Source: Devosia ureilytica (GTDB lineage Bacteria > Pseudomonadota > Alphaproteobacteria > Rhizobiales > Devosiaceae). From it: 64,000 bases of DNA. The notes below the pieces were generated by a model. The model saw only the letters and a list, made by a program, of their open reading frames with translations. It made no database searches and had not been told where the DNA came from. The DNA lies in contig NZ_JAMZCU010000004.1 in NCBI RefSeq assembly GCF_024273195.1, positions 280,919 through 344,918 on the forward strand. Direction: 5' to 3'. Below are positions 8,748 to 17,656 of the stretch, in pieces (within the stretch, counting starts at the first letter, position 1; the number at the start of each line of letters is the position of its first letter). The position numbers and the translations under genes are program-made.

Positions 8748-9947
8748 GTGTCCGACAATCTCGCCCGGCATTTCCTCCTGCGTGAGGATGTCGTCTTCCT
8801 CAACCATGGTTCCTTCGGAGCCTGTCCACGCCCGGTATTTGCGGCCTATCAGGGCTGGCAGCTGGAGCTGGAGCAGGAGCCGGTGGAATTTCTGGGGCGA
8901 CGGCTGCACGACCTGCTGCGCGCCCCGCGCCAAGCCCTTGCCGATGAGCTCGGATGCGGTTCGGAGGACATTGTTGGCGTTCTCAATGCCACCAGCGGCC
9001 TCAATATCGTGGCCCGCTCGCTCGACCTCAAACCCGGCGATCAGATCCTCACCACCGATCACGAATATTCGGCCCTCGAAAAGACCTGGTCCTATGTCTG
9101 CCGCAAGACCGGCGCAGAGATCGTGGTGGTCAAAATACCCCTGCCTCTGGTCAGTGAGGCTCAATTCACCGATGCCATCATTGCGGGCATGACCGAGCGG
9201 ACCAAGGTGCTGTTCCTCAGCCACATCACCTCGCCCACAGCCCTGCTCTTCCCCATCGAACCGGCCATTGCCGAGGCTCGCCGCCGCGGCATCTGGTCGG
9301 TCATCGACGGCGCCCATACGCCGGGCCACATCCGGCTCGATCTCGATGCTATCGGCGCCGATTTCTATGCCGGTAATTGCCACAAATGGATGATGTCGCC
9401 CAAAGGCTCCGCCTTCCTTCATGCGCGCCCCGAGGTGCAGAGCCTGCTCGATCCGCTGGTCATCAGCCATGGCTGGACAAAGGACTCCAAGCAGCCCGGT
9501 GCCAAGGGCGCCTTCGGCAGCTCGCCTTTTATCGACGAGATCGAAATTCAGGGTACGCGCGACCCTGCCCCCTGGCTGACAGTCCCGGCTGCCCTCCAGT
9601 TCCGCAAGGAGAATGACTGGTGGGCGGTCGCAGATCATTGCCACGCGCTGGCGCAGGAAACAGCCCGACGCCTGGGCGAATTGACCGGCCTGCCTGCGCT
9701 TTCAAGCCCGGAATTCTGCGCACCGCAAATGGTCGCCATGCCCATTCCCGAATGTGATACCGCCGAAATTCACAAGACCCTGTTTGAGCGCTACAGCATC
9801 GAAATCCCGGTTTTCAAATGGCAGGACCGCTGCATCGTCCGCCTCTCGGTGCAGGGATACAATTCGGTGGCCCAGATGGATCAACTGCTTGCAGCATTGA
9901 CGGAGTTGCTCGGCCTCACGGCACCGCCCCTGGCCGCACAAGGCTGA
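8748..9947 (+). CDS. Class V aminotransferase, isopenicillin-N-epimerase-like
   Basis: 399 residues, GTG start 2 bp after the permease stop. The PLP fold is clear: N-terminal FLNHGSFGACPRPV, the PLP phosphate/ring region VLNATSGLNIVARSL, aspartate in VIDGAHTPGHI and the Schiff-base lysine K213 in GNCHKWMMSPKG. Relatives annotated as isopenicillin-N epimerase-like or cysteine-desulfurase-like act on varied amino acids, so the substrate is open. Its place inside the importer operon suggests it processes an amino acid or peptide product brought in by that system. It carries no secretion signal and is presumably cytoplasmic. Confidence 0.85.
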   Translation: MSDNLARHFLLREDVVFLNHGSFGACPRPVFAAYQGWQLELEQEPVEFLGRRLHDLLRAPRQALADELGCGSEDIVGVLNATSGLNIVARSLDLKPGDQILTTDHEYSALEKTWSYVCRKTGAEIVVVKIPLPLVSEAQFTDAIIAGMTERTKVLFLSHITSPTALLFPIEPAIAEARRRGIWSVIDGAHTPGHIRLDLDAIGADFYAGNCHKWMMSPKGSAFLHARPEVQSLLDPLVISHGWTKDSKQPGAKGAFGSSPFIDEIEIQGTRDPAPWLTVPAALQFRKENDWWAVADHCHALAQETARRLGELTGLPALSSPEFCAPQMVAMPIPECDTAEIHKTLFERYSIEIPVFKWQDRCIVRLSVQGYNSVAQMDQLLAALTELLGLTAPPLAAQG

Positions 9948-10009
9948 CAAACAGACAAAGATGTGATGTGAGTGGCGCCAACAAGACCACCATGGAGGAT
10001 CGGGCGCCG

Positions 10010-10738
10010 ATGAGTCGGGATGCCGCGCTGAGCTATCTCGAACCGCTCGAAAACCGCACGCGCAACGTGGCGGTGCTCGATGCGCTTGCCGAAATGGTCG
10101 AGCGCGCCGGTCTGACGATTGGTGATCGCCTGCCGCCTGAAGTGTCGCTGGCTGCATCTCTGGGCGTTGGCCGCTCGACCATTCGTGAGGCCCTGAACCG
10201 TTGGGAAGGTCTGGGGATTATCAAGCGGCGACGGGGGGACGGCACCTATCTGTCGGCGCGTGTGCAGACCTCGCGTGGCCTTGTGCCCACCATGGTCCGG
10301 CTCGAAGGCGAAGCGCTCCTGCGGCTGATTGAAATTCGACGCACCCTCGAGAACGATGTCGTGCGCAAGGCGACGCTCAAGGCAACACCAAAGCAACGCA
10401 GCGAGATCGCGCGGCTGTGTACCGCCCTGCTGTCTGAGGTCAATTCAGGCCGCCCGTGGCGCAAGACCGACCACGCCTTCCACAACGCCATCTACGACGC
10501 TTCGGGCAATCCGATGTACGGGCAGATCCTCACCAATCTGGACCATGCGCTGGATCGGGGTGAAATCTCGCCGTTCAACCGTGACGCGTTTGGCCTTGAA
10601 TCCTTCCCGATTCACCGCGACCTGGCCGACGCCATTGTCGCCGAGGATGCCGAACGGGCCGTTGATGCGATCAACCGCATCCTCGATACCGTCGAGGCAG
10701 AGGTGCGCGCCATCATCGCAGACGGCAAGCTGCTCTAG
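10010..10738 (+). CDS. GntR/FadR-type transcriptional regulator (FCD family)
   Basis: 242 residues from the ATG at 10010, which has GGAGG 11 nt upstream; alternative starts are ATG 9992 and GTG 9968. The winged helix spans about residues 10-75 (LPPEVSLAASLGVGRSTIREAL, then RRGDGTYL). The C-terminal all-helical FCD domain has EIRRTLENDVVRKA, FHNAIYDASGNPMY and IHRDLADAIVAEDAERA, giving the metal/ligand-binding Asp and His positions. It is probably the last gene of the peptide-importer operon and its autoregulator. TTTGTCAG-type half-sites lie at 3331 and just before this gene. Confidence 0.88.
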   Translation: MSRDAALSYLEPLENRTRNVAVLDALAEMVERAGLTIGDRLPPEVSLAASLGVGRSTIREALNRWEGLGIIKRRRGDGTYLSARVQTSRGLVPTMVRLEGEALLRLIEIRRTLENDVVRKATLKATPKQRSEIARLCTALLSEVNSGRPWRKTDHAFHNAIYDASGNPMYGQILTNLDHALDRGEISPFNRDAFGLESFPIHRDLADAIVAEDAERAVDAINRILDTVEAEVRAIIADGKLL

Positions 10739-10762
10739 GACCGATCGCCATTCAACTCCGGC

Positions 10763-11572
10763 TTAGCCGGTCGTCTGCCATCTGTCAGAACCAGGCAGCG
10801 GCATGCGCTCGACCTCGCGCAGAACCTCGATCATGCCGGCCACATTGCGCTCGGCAATTAAACGACCCTTTTCGGCGGTTGCCAGCGCCGCCTCGCCAAC
10901 CGCCCCGCCCGGATTGATATCCGAAGCGATCCAGGCATAGACATGCCCGAACGCCCCGGTGGGCCGGAGATACTTGAACGCCTGCTCGTCGCGCGCGGCG
11001 ATGGAGGGAAAATTCTCGGCCCGCGCCATGTCCACGAGATCGGGCCGGAAGTGGAGGATAAGCGAAGTCTCCGCGTCGCCACCATGAATGCCGTGGCGGC
11101 GTTCGAGGTCGCTTAGAACGCCATCAGGCGCCCCAAACCGCCAGCCGCTCTTGACCGCCAACATACCCGCCTCGACACGCAACTCTCGGGCGACGATGCC
11201 CATGATCTCTTCATTGCCGCCATGGGAATTGACGAAGACGATCTTGCGCACCCCGGACCGGGCGACCTCAAGGCCGATCTGGGTCCAGGCGTCGATCAGG
11301 TTGGTCGCCTTGTGGGTAATCGTCCCTTTGGACCAGACATGTTCATTCGACTTGCCGACCGCCTGCACCGGCAGGATGCGGATATCGAGATCGGCCGGTG
11401 CGCGCTCAGCCAGAAGGTTCATCATCGAGGTGTTGATGATGGTGTCGGTGCCCACCGGCAGGTGCGGGCCATGTTGCTCCACTGCCGCGATGGGCAAGAT
11501 GGCGATGGTTTTGTGGGGGTCGAGATTGTCGAATTCGCGGGCCGCGAAATCACTCCACCAGATCTTGCGCAT
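10763..11572 (-). CDS. Creatininase-family amidohydrolase
   Basis: 269 residues from the ATG at 11572 (MRKIWWSDF); 27 further in-frame upstream codons overlap the neighbouring gene and lack similarity. Metal ligands of the creatininase fold are present: E32, H34 and D43 in EQHGPHLPVGTD, the NSHGGN motif, and the glutamate of HGIHGGDAETSL. The family opens small cyclic amides (creatinine) or acts in inosose or formamidopyrimidine hydrolysis, so creatininase itself is only one option. It is cotranscribed behind the RidA-like gene (13 bp gap) and divergent from an importer and a cytosine-deaminase-like enzyme, which argues for a shared catabolic pathway. It converges with the GntR gene. Confidence 0.87.
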   Translation of the reverse strand: MRKIWWSDFAAREFDNLDPHKTIAILPIAAVEQHGPHLPVGTDTIINTSMMNLLAERAPADLDIRILPVQAVGKSNEHVWSKGTITHKATNLIDAWTQIGLEVARSGVRKIVFVNSHGGNEEIMGIVARELRVEAGMLAVKSGWRFGAPDGVLSDLERRHGIHGGDAETSLILHFRPDLVDMARAENFPSIAARDEQAFKYLRPTGAFGHVYAWIASDINPGGAVGEAALATAEKGRLIAERNVAGMIEVLREVERMPLPGSDRWQTTG

Positions 11573-11585
11573 GTTTAGTCTGTCC

Positions 11586-11975
11586 TCAGGCGGGGCCGGC
11601 GGCGATGGCTTCGATCTCGACCACGAACTCGGGCCGGGCGAAGCCGGAAACAATCATTAGCGTGGACGCTGGAAATGGTTCGGCGAAGAGTGCGTTGCGC
11701 ACGCCCATATAGGCCGCAAGGTGTTCGCGCCCGGTGACATAGGCATTGATGCGGACAATGTGCTCAAGGCCCAGCCCGGCTTCGGCCAGGATGGCGACGA
11801 TGTTGTCAAAACAGAGCCCTGCCTGGCTTGCGCAATCTGCCGGCACCTTGCCGCTGGCATCTATGCCCAATTGCCCCGAGCAGAAGACCATTTGCTGCCC
11901 TGCCGGCACAACCACCCCATGACTATAGGGTGCAAAGGGCGGGTGGATCGAACTGGGCGCGAGTGACTTGAACAT
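11586..11975 (-). CDS. RidA/YjgF/YER057c-family protein lacking the catalytic arginine
   Basis: 129 residues, the usual RidA length. The fold is recognisable from APYSHGVVVPAGQQMVFCSGQLG, NIVAILAEAGLGLEHIVRINAYVT and the terminal VVEIEAIA. In RidA the deaminase arginine lies in a P-A-R-S stretch; here the same place reads PASTLMIVSG, so the arginine is replaced by serine in my manual alignment. Imine deaminase activity is therefore doubtful and a different small-molecule hydrolase or binding role, as in the later Rid subgroups, is possible. First gene of the leftward pair, divergent from the 12185 operon across about 210 bp. Confidence 0.85.
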   Translation of the reverse strand: MFKSLAPSSIHPPFAPYSHGVVVPAGQQMVFCSGQLGIDASGKVPADCASQAGLCFDNIVAILAEAGLGLEHIVRINAYVTGREHLAAYMGVRNALFAEPFPASTLMIVSGFARPEFVVEIEAIAAGPA

Positions 11976-12184
11976 GAATACCTTGGTCGTTGCCGCGCAT
12001 GCTAGGTCGGCAAATCTGCCATGGCCAGCATTTTACCTATAATCTGCACGCATGGCAGGCATTCGCAATATCTGCCTAATTTTTAGCTTCACATGACTGC
12101 TCTCATGTCGAAAGGTAGGCCCACGGCGGCCCCGCCGACCGACACAACGCCGCGTCGTCCAAGCCGCGGCTCAGGGAGCGCTTG

Positions 12185-13186
12185 ATGCAGATTTCAAAGA
12201 AAACCATTCTCCTCGCCGCGCTGGCCCTGGCCGCCGGCCCGGCCACCGCTCAGGAACTTGACGCGGTGACCTTTGCGACGAACTGGCTGGCCCAGGCCGA
12301 GCATGGCGGATACTACCAGGCCATTGCCGACGGCACTTACGAGGAATACGGGCTGGACGTGACCATCATGCCGGGCGGCCCGCAGTCACCTGGCCGGCCC
12401 ATGCTGGTATCGGGTCAGGTGCAATTCTACATGGGCGGCGCTTCGGGGGCCATTAACGCCGTCAAGGAGCAGATCCCGACCATCACCCTGGCAGCAATCT
12501 TCCAGAAGGATCCGCAGATCCTGATGTCGCATCCGGGCAAGTACTCCAGCTTCCCCGAATTGGCCGGCGCCGGAAAGTACATTCTGGGCGCTGATGGCTT
12601 CACGTCATACTTCTCCTGGATGAAGACCGAATGGCCCGAGTTCGTCGAGGAAAAGTACGAGCCGTACCAGTTCAACCCGGCCTCCTTCCTGGCCGATGAG
12701 ACCGCCATTCAGCAGGGCTATCTGACCTCCGAACCGCTCGCCATTGAGCGCGAGGCCGGCTTTGCTCCCGATGTGTGGCTGTTGGCCGACCAGGGGTATA
12801 CGCCCTATTCGACAACCATTGAGGCCATGAAGCCTTGGGTGGACGAGAATCCCGACGTGGCCAAGCGCTTCGTCGAGGCCTCCATCATCGGCTGGTACAA
12901 CTACCTTTATGGCGACAATGCCGCGGCCAATGAGTTGATCAAGGCCGACAATCCGGAAATGACCGACGACCAGATCGCATATGGCATCGAGAAAATGAAG
13001 GAGTACGGCATCGTCGTCTCCGGCGACGCCGAAACCAAGGGCATCGGTTGCATGACCGATGCACACTGGACTGAGTTCTACGACAAGATGGTGGAGGTCG
13101 GCGTCTATGAAGCGGGCCTCGACATCTCCACTGCCTACACGACCGAATATGTGTGTCAGGGCCTTGGCATGGACCTCGTGAAGTAA
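12185..13186 (+). CDS. NMT1/THI5-like ABC transporter substrate-binding protein
   Basis: 333 residues with a signal peptide (ILLAALALAAGPATA, cleavage about residue 22). VTFATNWLAQAEHGGYYQAIADG is the hallmark of the family that binds hydroxymethylpyrimidine, related pyrimidines, alkanesulfonates or nitrate. The later QIPTITLAAIFQKDPQILMSH also fits. The start is the ATG at 12185; an upstream TTG is ignored. With the ATPase at 13249 and the permease at 14076 it makes a complete three-gene importer. The cytosine-deaminase-like enzyme downstream favours a heterocyclic nitrogen substrate. A stem-loop follows the stop codon. Confidence 0.9.
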   Translation: MQISKKTILLAALALAAGPATAQELDAVTFATNWLAQAEHGGYYQAIADGTYEEYGLDVTIMPGGPQSPGRPMLVSGQVQFYMGGASGAINAVKEQIPTITLAAIFQKDPQILMSHPGKYSSFPELAGAGKYILGADGFTSYFSWMKTEWPEFVEEKYEPYQFNPASFLADETAIQQGYLTSEPLAIEREAGFAPDVWLLADQGYTPYSTTIEAMKPWVDENPDVAKRFVEASIIGWYNYLYGDNAAANELIKADNPEMTDDQIAYGIEKMKEYGIVVSGDAETKGIGCMTDAHWTEFYDKMVEVGVYEAGLDISTAYTTEYVCQGLGMDLVK

Positions 13187-13195
13187 ACCTCTTTT

Positions 13196-13221
13196 CGGCG
13201 CGGACTGTCCGGTCCGCGCCG
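13196..13221 (+). terminator. Stem-loop after the NMT1-type binding-protein gene
   Basis: CGGCGCGGAC and GTCCGCGCCG are perfect 10-bp arms with a TGTCCG loop, 9 bp after the stop codon. It lies between the binding protein and the ATPase, and its presence argues against the far upstream GTG start of the ATPase gene. Confidence 0.6.
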
Positions 13222-13248
13222 TTCCAGCCCCCAGCCGGTATTAGTATT

Positions 13249-14079
13249 TTGACTGATGTGATTGAACCGGCCGCACGCTCGGCCGATGCCGCCCAGGAGC
13301 GCCTCGTTGTATCGATGCGCCATGTGAGCAAGTTATTCTCCAATGGCACGCTGGCACTCAAGGACATGAACCTCGATGTCCGGCGCGGCGAATTCCTCAG
13401 CTTGCTCGGCCCTTCAGGCTGCGGCAAATCCACGGCCCTGCGCATCATTGCCGGCCTCGGCTCGGCGTCCTCGGGTAACATTGACTGGCCCAGCTCGCGC
13501 ATCAATGCGCGCGGCCTGCCCGAAGGCGATGTCGGCTTCGTGTTTCAGGAGCCAACGCTGATGCCGTGGGCCACCGTTTTGGACAATGTTTATTTGCCGC
13601 TGCGCCTCAATGGCGTCAGCCGCTCGGCGGCGCGGCCTCGGATCATGGAATCTCTGGCCTCTGTGGGCTTGGCCGACTTCGAGAAATCCTATCCGCGAGA
13701 GCTCTCGGGCGGCATGAAGATGCGTGTGTCCATCGCCCGGGCGCTGGTGACCAAGCCGCGCCTGCTGCTGATGGATGAGCCCTTTGCCGCGCTCGACGAA
13801 ATCACCCGCCAGAAGCTCAATGACGACGTGTTGCGCCTGTGGCGTGAGACCAGCATCACCGTGATCTTCGTCACCCATTCAGTGTTTGAAAGCGCGTTCC
13901 TCTCCAACCGCATCGTCGTCATGCGCGCCCGGCCCGGCCAGGTCTGCGCCGACCTCTCCATCCAGACCGCGGCCATGCGCGACGCCAATTACCGCACTTC
14001 AGAAGAATATCGCGCCACCACCGACAGGGTTTCCCGCGCCTTGCAGGAAGCCATCATGTTGGGAGCACAGGGGAAATGA
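13249..14079 (+). CDS. ABC transporter ATP-binding protein, nitrate/taurine/pyrimidine type
   Basis: A single ABC cassette: Walker [11 protein letters not shown]-loop in VFQEPTLMPWATV, signature LSGGM, Walker B LLMDEPFAAL and switch histidine in VTHSVFESAF. This is the SsuB/TauB/ThiZ class. The start is uncertain. The frame is open from a GTG at 13153 inside the previous gene, but the stem-loop at 13196 makes that unlikely. I used the TTG at 13249 (276 aa); GTG 13258 is a close alternative. The stop overlaps the permease start by ATGA. Confidence 0.88.
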   Translation: MTDVIEPAARSADAAQERLVVSMRHVSKLFSNGTLALKDMNLDVRRGEFLSLLGPSGCGKSTALRIIAGLGSASSGNIDWPSSRINARGLPEGDVGFVFQEPTLMPWATVLDNVYLPLRLNGVSRSAARPRIMESLASVGLADFEKSYPRELSGGMKMRVSIARALVTKPRLLLMDEPFAALDEITRQKLNDDVLRLWRETSITVIFVTHSVFESAFLSNRIVVMRARPGQVCADLSIQTAAMRDANYRTSEEYRATTDRVSRALQEAIMLGAQGK

Positions 14080-14942
14080 CCGACGCCATCCATGCCTCCA
14101 ATGTCGCCGAAGCCGGCACCGACAGTGCGGTTGCCATCGCCGTGGCGCGCACCAGTACCGTTGAGAGGATTTTGCGCATCATCGTCCCGATGACCATGGT
14201 GTTGCTGGCCATCGGCCTCTGGCAACTGCACATCGTGATCAACCAGGTGCCCCGCTACATCATGCCGGCGCCGGGAGATGTTATCACCGCTCTCTATACC
14301 GACTGGGGCACGCTTTACCCGTCGCTGCTGGTAACCCTGCGCATCACCTTTCTGGCGCTCGGCATTGCGCTGGTCGGCGGCGTTGGCCTGGCCATTGTCT
14401 TGGTCCAAAGCAAATGGATCGAGCTGGCCATCTTCCCGTTTGCCGTCATCCTTCAGGTAACACCGATGATCGCCATCGCGCCGTTGCTGATCATATACAT
14501 GCCCGATACCCAGTCGGCGCTGCTCACCTGCGCCTTCGTCGTCGCCTTTTTCCCGATCCTCTCCAACATGGTGGCTGGGCTCAAAAGCGTCGACCATAAC
14601 CTGCTCAATCTCTTCGAGCTTTATGGCGCCAACCGCTGGCAGACCCTGCTCTATCTCAAACTCCCGGCCTCCCTGCCCTTCTTCGCAGCTGGATTGCGCA
14701 TTGGCGGCGGGCTGTCGCTGATTGCTGCGGTGGTCGCCGAGTTTGCGGCCGGCTCGGCCGGCAAGGGGGCGGGCCTGGCCTTCCGGCTGCTCGAATCGGG
14801 CTACCGGCTCAACTATCCGCGGCTTTACGCGGCGCTGATCCTCCTCATGATCACGGGGGTTGCCATCTTTGCCGCCACCTCGCTCATCGCCTGGCTGCTG
14901 CTGCATCGATGGCACGAAAGCGCCATGAAACGGGAGAATTGA
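14076..14942 (+). CDS. ABC transporter permease, nitrate/taurine/pyrimidine type
   Basis: 288 residues with about six membrane helices, starting with LRIIVPMTMVLLAIGLWQLHIVI. The family EAA loop reads ELYGANRWQTLLYLKLPASLPFFAAGLRI. Together with the 12185 and 13249 products it forms a type I importer. It overlaps the ATPase gene by 4 bp and abuts the amidohydrolase gene directly, so expression is probably coupled through the whole operon. Confidence 0.92.
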   Translation: MTDAIHASNVAEAGTDSAVAIAVARTSTVERILRIIVPMTMVLLAIGLWQLHIVINQVPRYIMPAPGDVITALYTDWGTLYPSLLVTLRITFLALGIALVGGVGLAIVLVQSKWIELAIFPFAVILQVTPMIAIAPLLIIYMPDTQSALLTCAFVVAFFPILSNMVAGLKSVDHNLLNLFELYGANRWQTLLYLKLPASLPFFAAGLRIGGGLSLIAAVVAEFAAGSAGKGAGLAFRLLESGYRLNYPRLYAALILLMITGVAIFAATSLIAWLLLHRWHESAMKREN

Positions 14943-16256
14943 ATGACCATCGTCATTCCTGCCGACGGCCATTACGTCCTGACCAATGCTGCTGTCCCAG
15001 CCGCGCTGCTGGGTACCCCAGCCTCGGGCGCTCTCGATCTGATCGACATCACCATTGCCGACAGTTTGATTGCCGCCATTGGTCCGGCCGGTTCGGCCGT
15101 GTCACCGCAAAAACTGGACCTGCGGGGCGACATCGTGCTGCCCGCCTTCGTTGATCTGCATACCCATCTCGACAAGGGCCATATCTGGCCCCGCAAACAG
15201 AACCCCGATGGCACCTGGCTGGGCGCGCTCATGGCGGTCCTGGCCGACCGGGAAGCCAATTGGGCTGCGTCGGACGTCGAGCGGCGCATGGATTTCTCGC
15301 TGCGCTGCGCCTACGCCCACGGCACCGCCGCCGTCCGCACCCATCTCGACATGGCGCCGCCGCAGCACAATATCACTTGGGATGTATTCGAGGCCATGCG
15401 CGAACGCTGGGCCGGGCGCATCGAGCTGCAGGCAGCCGGTCTCATGGGGCCCGACACCATTCTCGATAACACCGCCCTCAGGGCCATAGCCAACCGCGCC
15501 AAGGCGGCCGGGGGCATTCTCGGTGGCTCGACGGCGGTGCATGCCGAGAACCCAACCATCATGCGCAGGCTGGTGGCGATGGCCGGTGAACTGGGGCTCA
15601 ACATCGATCTCCATACCGATGAATCCCCCGATCCGGCCGCCAATGCGCTCGAATGCCTGGCCGATGCCGTCATCGAAAGCGGCTTTACCGGATCAGTCGT
15701 GGCCGGACATTGCTGTTCGCTGGCGGTGCAGGACGACGAGACTGCCAAGCGCGTGATCGACAAGGTGGCCCGCGCCGGCATTGCGGTGGTCTCGCTGCCC
15801 ATGTGCAACATGTATCTGCAGGACCGCGACAACACACATGGCGTGCGCACGCCGCGCTGGCGCGGGGTGACGCTGCTGAACGAGCTCAAGGCCGCCGGCG
15901 TTACGGTCGCCATTGCCTCGGATAACACCCGCGACCCCTTCTATGCCTATGGCGACCTCGATGGCTTCGAGGTGTTGCGCGAAGGCGCCCGCATCCTCCA
16001 CTTCGATCATCCGCAGGATGACGCCTTTGCATGGACCCGCTCGGTTTCGGCCGACCCGGCCGCCATTGCCGGCTTCGGTTACTCCGCCGAAATCAAGGCC
16101 GGCGCGCCGGCGGACCTGGTGCTGCTCAAGGGCCGCAACTGGACCGAGTTGATGAGCCGCCCGCAAGCGGACCGCACCGTGATCCGCGCCGGCAAGGCCA
16201 TCGACACCACTCTGCCCGACTACCGTGAACTCGACGACCTGATGGGACCATCATGA
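14943..16256 (+). CDS. Cytosine-deaminase-like metal-dependent amidohydrolase
   Basis: 437 residues with the amidohydrolase barrel. Metal and catalytic residues in order: H73 and H75 in DLHTHLDKGHIW, H224 and E227 in DLHTDES, H256 in VAGHCCS, and D327 in ASDNTRDPFYAYG. The layout follows CodA (HIHLD, HCDEID, SHT, HDDVFDPW in the E. coli enzyme), but the residues around the third and fourth motifs differ. A substrate other than cytosine, for instance another cyclic amidine or a creatinine-like ring, is possible. The start codon follows the permease stop without a gap, and the FAD oxidase overlaps its end by ATGA. Cytoplasmic. Confidence 0.85.
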   Translation: MTIVIPADGHYVLTNAAVPAALLGTPASGALDLIDITIADSLIAAIGPAGSAVSPQKLDLRGDIVLPAFVDLHTHLDKGHIWPRKQNPDGTWLGALMAVLADREANWAASDVERRMDFSLRCAYAHGTAAVRTHLDMAPPQHNITWDVFEAMRERWAGRIELQAAGLMGPDTILDNTALRAIANRAKAAGGILGGSTAVHAENPTIMRRLVAMAGELGLNIDLHTDESPDPAANALECLADAVIESGFTGSVVAGHCCSLAVQDDETAKRVIDKVARAGIAVVSLPMCNMYLQDRDNTHGVRTPRWRGVTLLNELKAAGVTVAIASDNTRDPFYAYGDLDGFEVLREGARILHFDHPQDDAFAWTRSVSADPAAIAGFGYSAEIKAGAPADLVLLKGRNWTELMSRPQADRTVIRAGKAIDTTLPDYRELDDLMGPS

Positions 16257-17656
16257 GCATTGCAGAATTCCGCGCCGAACTGGGCGACATCCCGCAGGAA
16301 GACAATCCGCGCATCGTGCAGCAGCGCAGCCGCGACCACTATTGGTATTCGCCTGTGCTCAAGCAGAAGCTCGACCATGTGACTGCTGAAGTCGTCGTCT
16401 CGCCGCGGTCGACCGAGGAGGTCAAATCCGTGCTCCGCGCCGCCTATAGGCATGGCGTGGCCATCACCCCGCGCGGCGCCGGCACCGGCAATTACGGCCA
16501 GGCCATGCCGCTCTCGGGTGGCGCGATGCTCAACCTGATGAATATGGACAAGGTGCTCGACATCAAGCCCGACCGCGTCCGCGCTCAGGCCGGCGCGGTG
16601 CTCGAAGCCATGGACCACGAGACCAGGGCAGCCGTCGCTGGCGAGCTACGCTTCCACCCCTCGACTTACCGCATGGCCTCGCTGGGCGGTTTCATCGCCG
16701 GCGGCTCGGGCGGCGTTGGTTCGGTCCGCTGGGGTGGCTTGCGCAATCTGGGCAGCATCCTTGGCCTCAAGATCGTCACCTGCGAGGCCGAGCCGCGCGA
16801 ACTCGATCTCACCGGCGAGGACATCCTCAAGGTCGCCCACGCCTATGGCACCAATGGTATCATTGTCGAAGCCGAGATGCCGCTGGCCCCGGCGCATGAC
16901 TGGATCGACGTCATTGTCGGCTTCGACCAATTCATGGATGCCGCCCGGTTTGCCGAGGCGGTCGCGCTTCAGGATGGTCTATTGCTCAAGGAGGTCGCGC
17001 CCTGCGCTGCCCCGATCCCGGAAGCCTATTTCAACCGCCACAAGCCCTATATCAAGGCGGGACAATCGGTGGTGTTGATCATGGTCGCGCCGGTGTCTGT
17101 CGAAGCGCTGGCGCTGTTCACCAGGCATAACAAGGGCGAGATGCTCTATCGCTCCGACAAGGCGAGCGAAGAAGAACTCAAGCGCCTGCCGCCGGTCTAT
17201 GAGCTGGCCTGGAACCACACCACGCTGCGCGCCCTCAAGGTCGACCCCTCGATCACCTATCTCCAGACCCGTTACCCCAGCATCGACCATGTGCACAAGA
17301 TCGTCGACCTCCTGGGCGACGAACTGCCCATGCATATCGAGATGACGCGGCAGGATGGTCAGGTCACGTTCGCGGGCCTGCCACTGGTGCGCTACACCAG
17401 TGAAGAACGCCTCGAAGAGATCATCCGCATCCACGAGGACAATGGCTGCAATGTCTTCAACCCGCATCGCTATACGCTTGAGGAAGGCGGCATGAAGCGG
17501 ACCGATCTTAAACAATTGGCTTTCAAGCGCGAGGCTGATCCCAAGGGTATTCTCAACCCGGGCAAAATGGTTGCGTGGGAAAACCCGGACTTCGACTTCA
17601 ACGCCGGCAAAGTCTGGCTGTTCGACGGCCTCAACACGGTTCAGCAGAGCGCCTGA
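16253..17656 (+). CDS. FAD-binding oxidase/dehydrogenase (GlcD / PCMH type)
   Basis: 467 residues. An FAD_binding_4 domain spans about residues 40-215, with the PRGAGTGNYGQAMPLSGG pyrophosphate loop and the TYRMASLGGFIAGGSGGVGS flavin segment. The C-terminal end RYTLEEGGMKRTD...DPKGILNPGKM is the usual close of the glycolate-oxidase/vanillyl-alcohol-oxidase group. These enzymes oxidise hydroxy acids, alcohols or amines. Here it presumably oxidises the imported compound or its deamination product. It overlaps the deaminase-like gene by 4 bp and the reductase gene by 1 bp. Substrate not recognised. Confidence 0.85.
   Translation: MSIAEFRAELGDIPQEDNPRIVQQRSRDHYWYSPVLKQKLDHVTAEVVVSPRSTEEVKSVLRAAYRHGVAITPRGAGTGNYGQAMPLSGGAMLNLMNMDKVLDIKPDRVRAQAGAVLEAMDHETRAAVAGELRFHPSTYRMASLGGFIAGGSGGVGSVRWGGLRNLGSILGLKIVTCEAEPRELDLTGEDILKVAHAYGTNGIIVEAEMPLAPAHDWIDVIVGFDQFMDAARFAEAVALQDGLLLKEVAPCAAPIPEAYFNRHKPYIKAGQSVVLIMVAPVSVEALALFTRHNKGEMLYRSDKASEEELKRLPPVYELAWNHTTLRALKVDPSITYLQTRYPSIDHVHKIVDLLGDELPMHIEMTRQDGQVTFAGLPLVRYTSEERLEEIIRIHEDNGCNVFNPHRYTLEEGGMKRTDLKQLAFKREADPKGILNPGKMVAWENPDFDFNAGKVWLFDGLNTVQQSA

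Noticed and set aside
13153..13248. Extended N-terminus of the ATPase gene from a GTG at 13153
   Set aside because: It would overlap the upstream gene by 34 bp and run through the stem-loop at 13196, with no similarity to ABC proteins in the added 32 residues.
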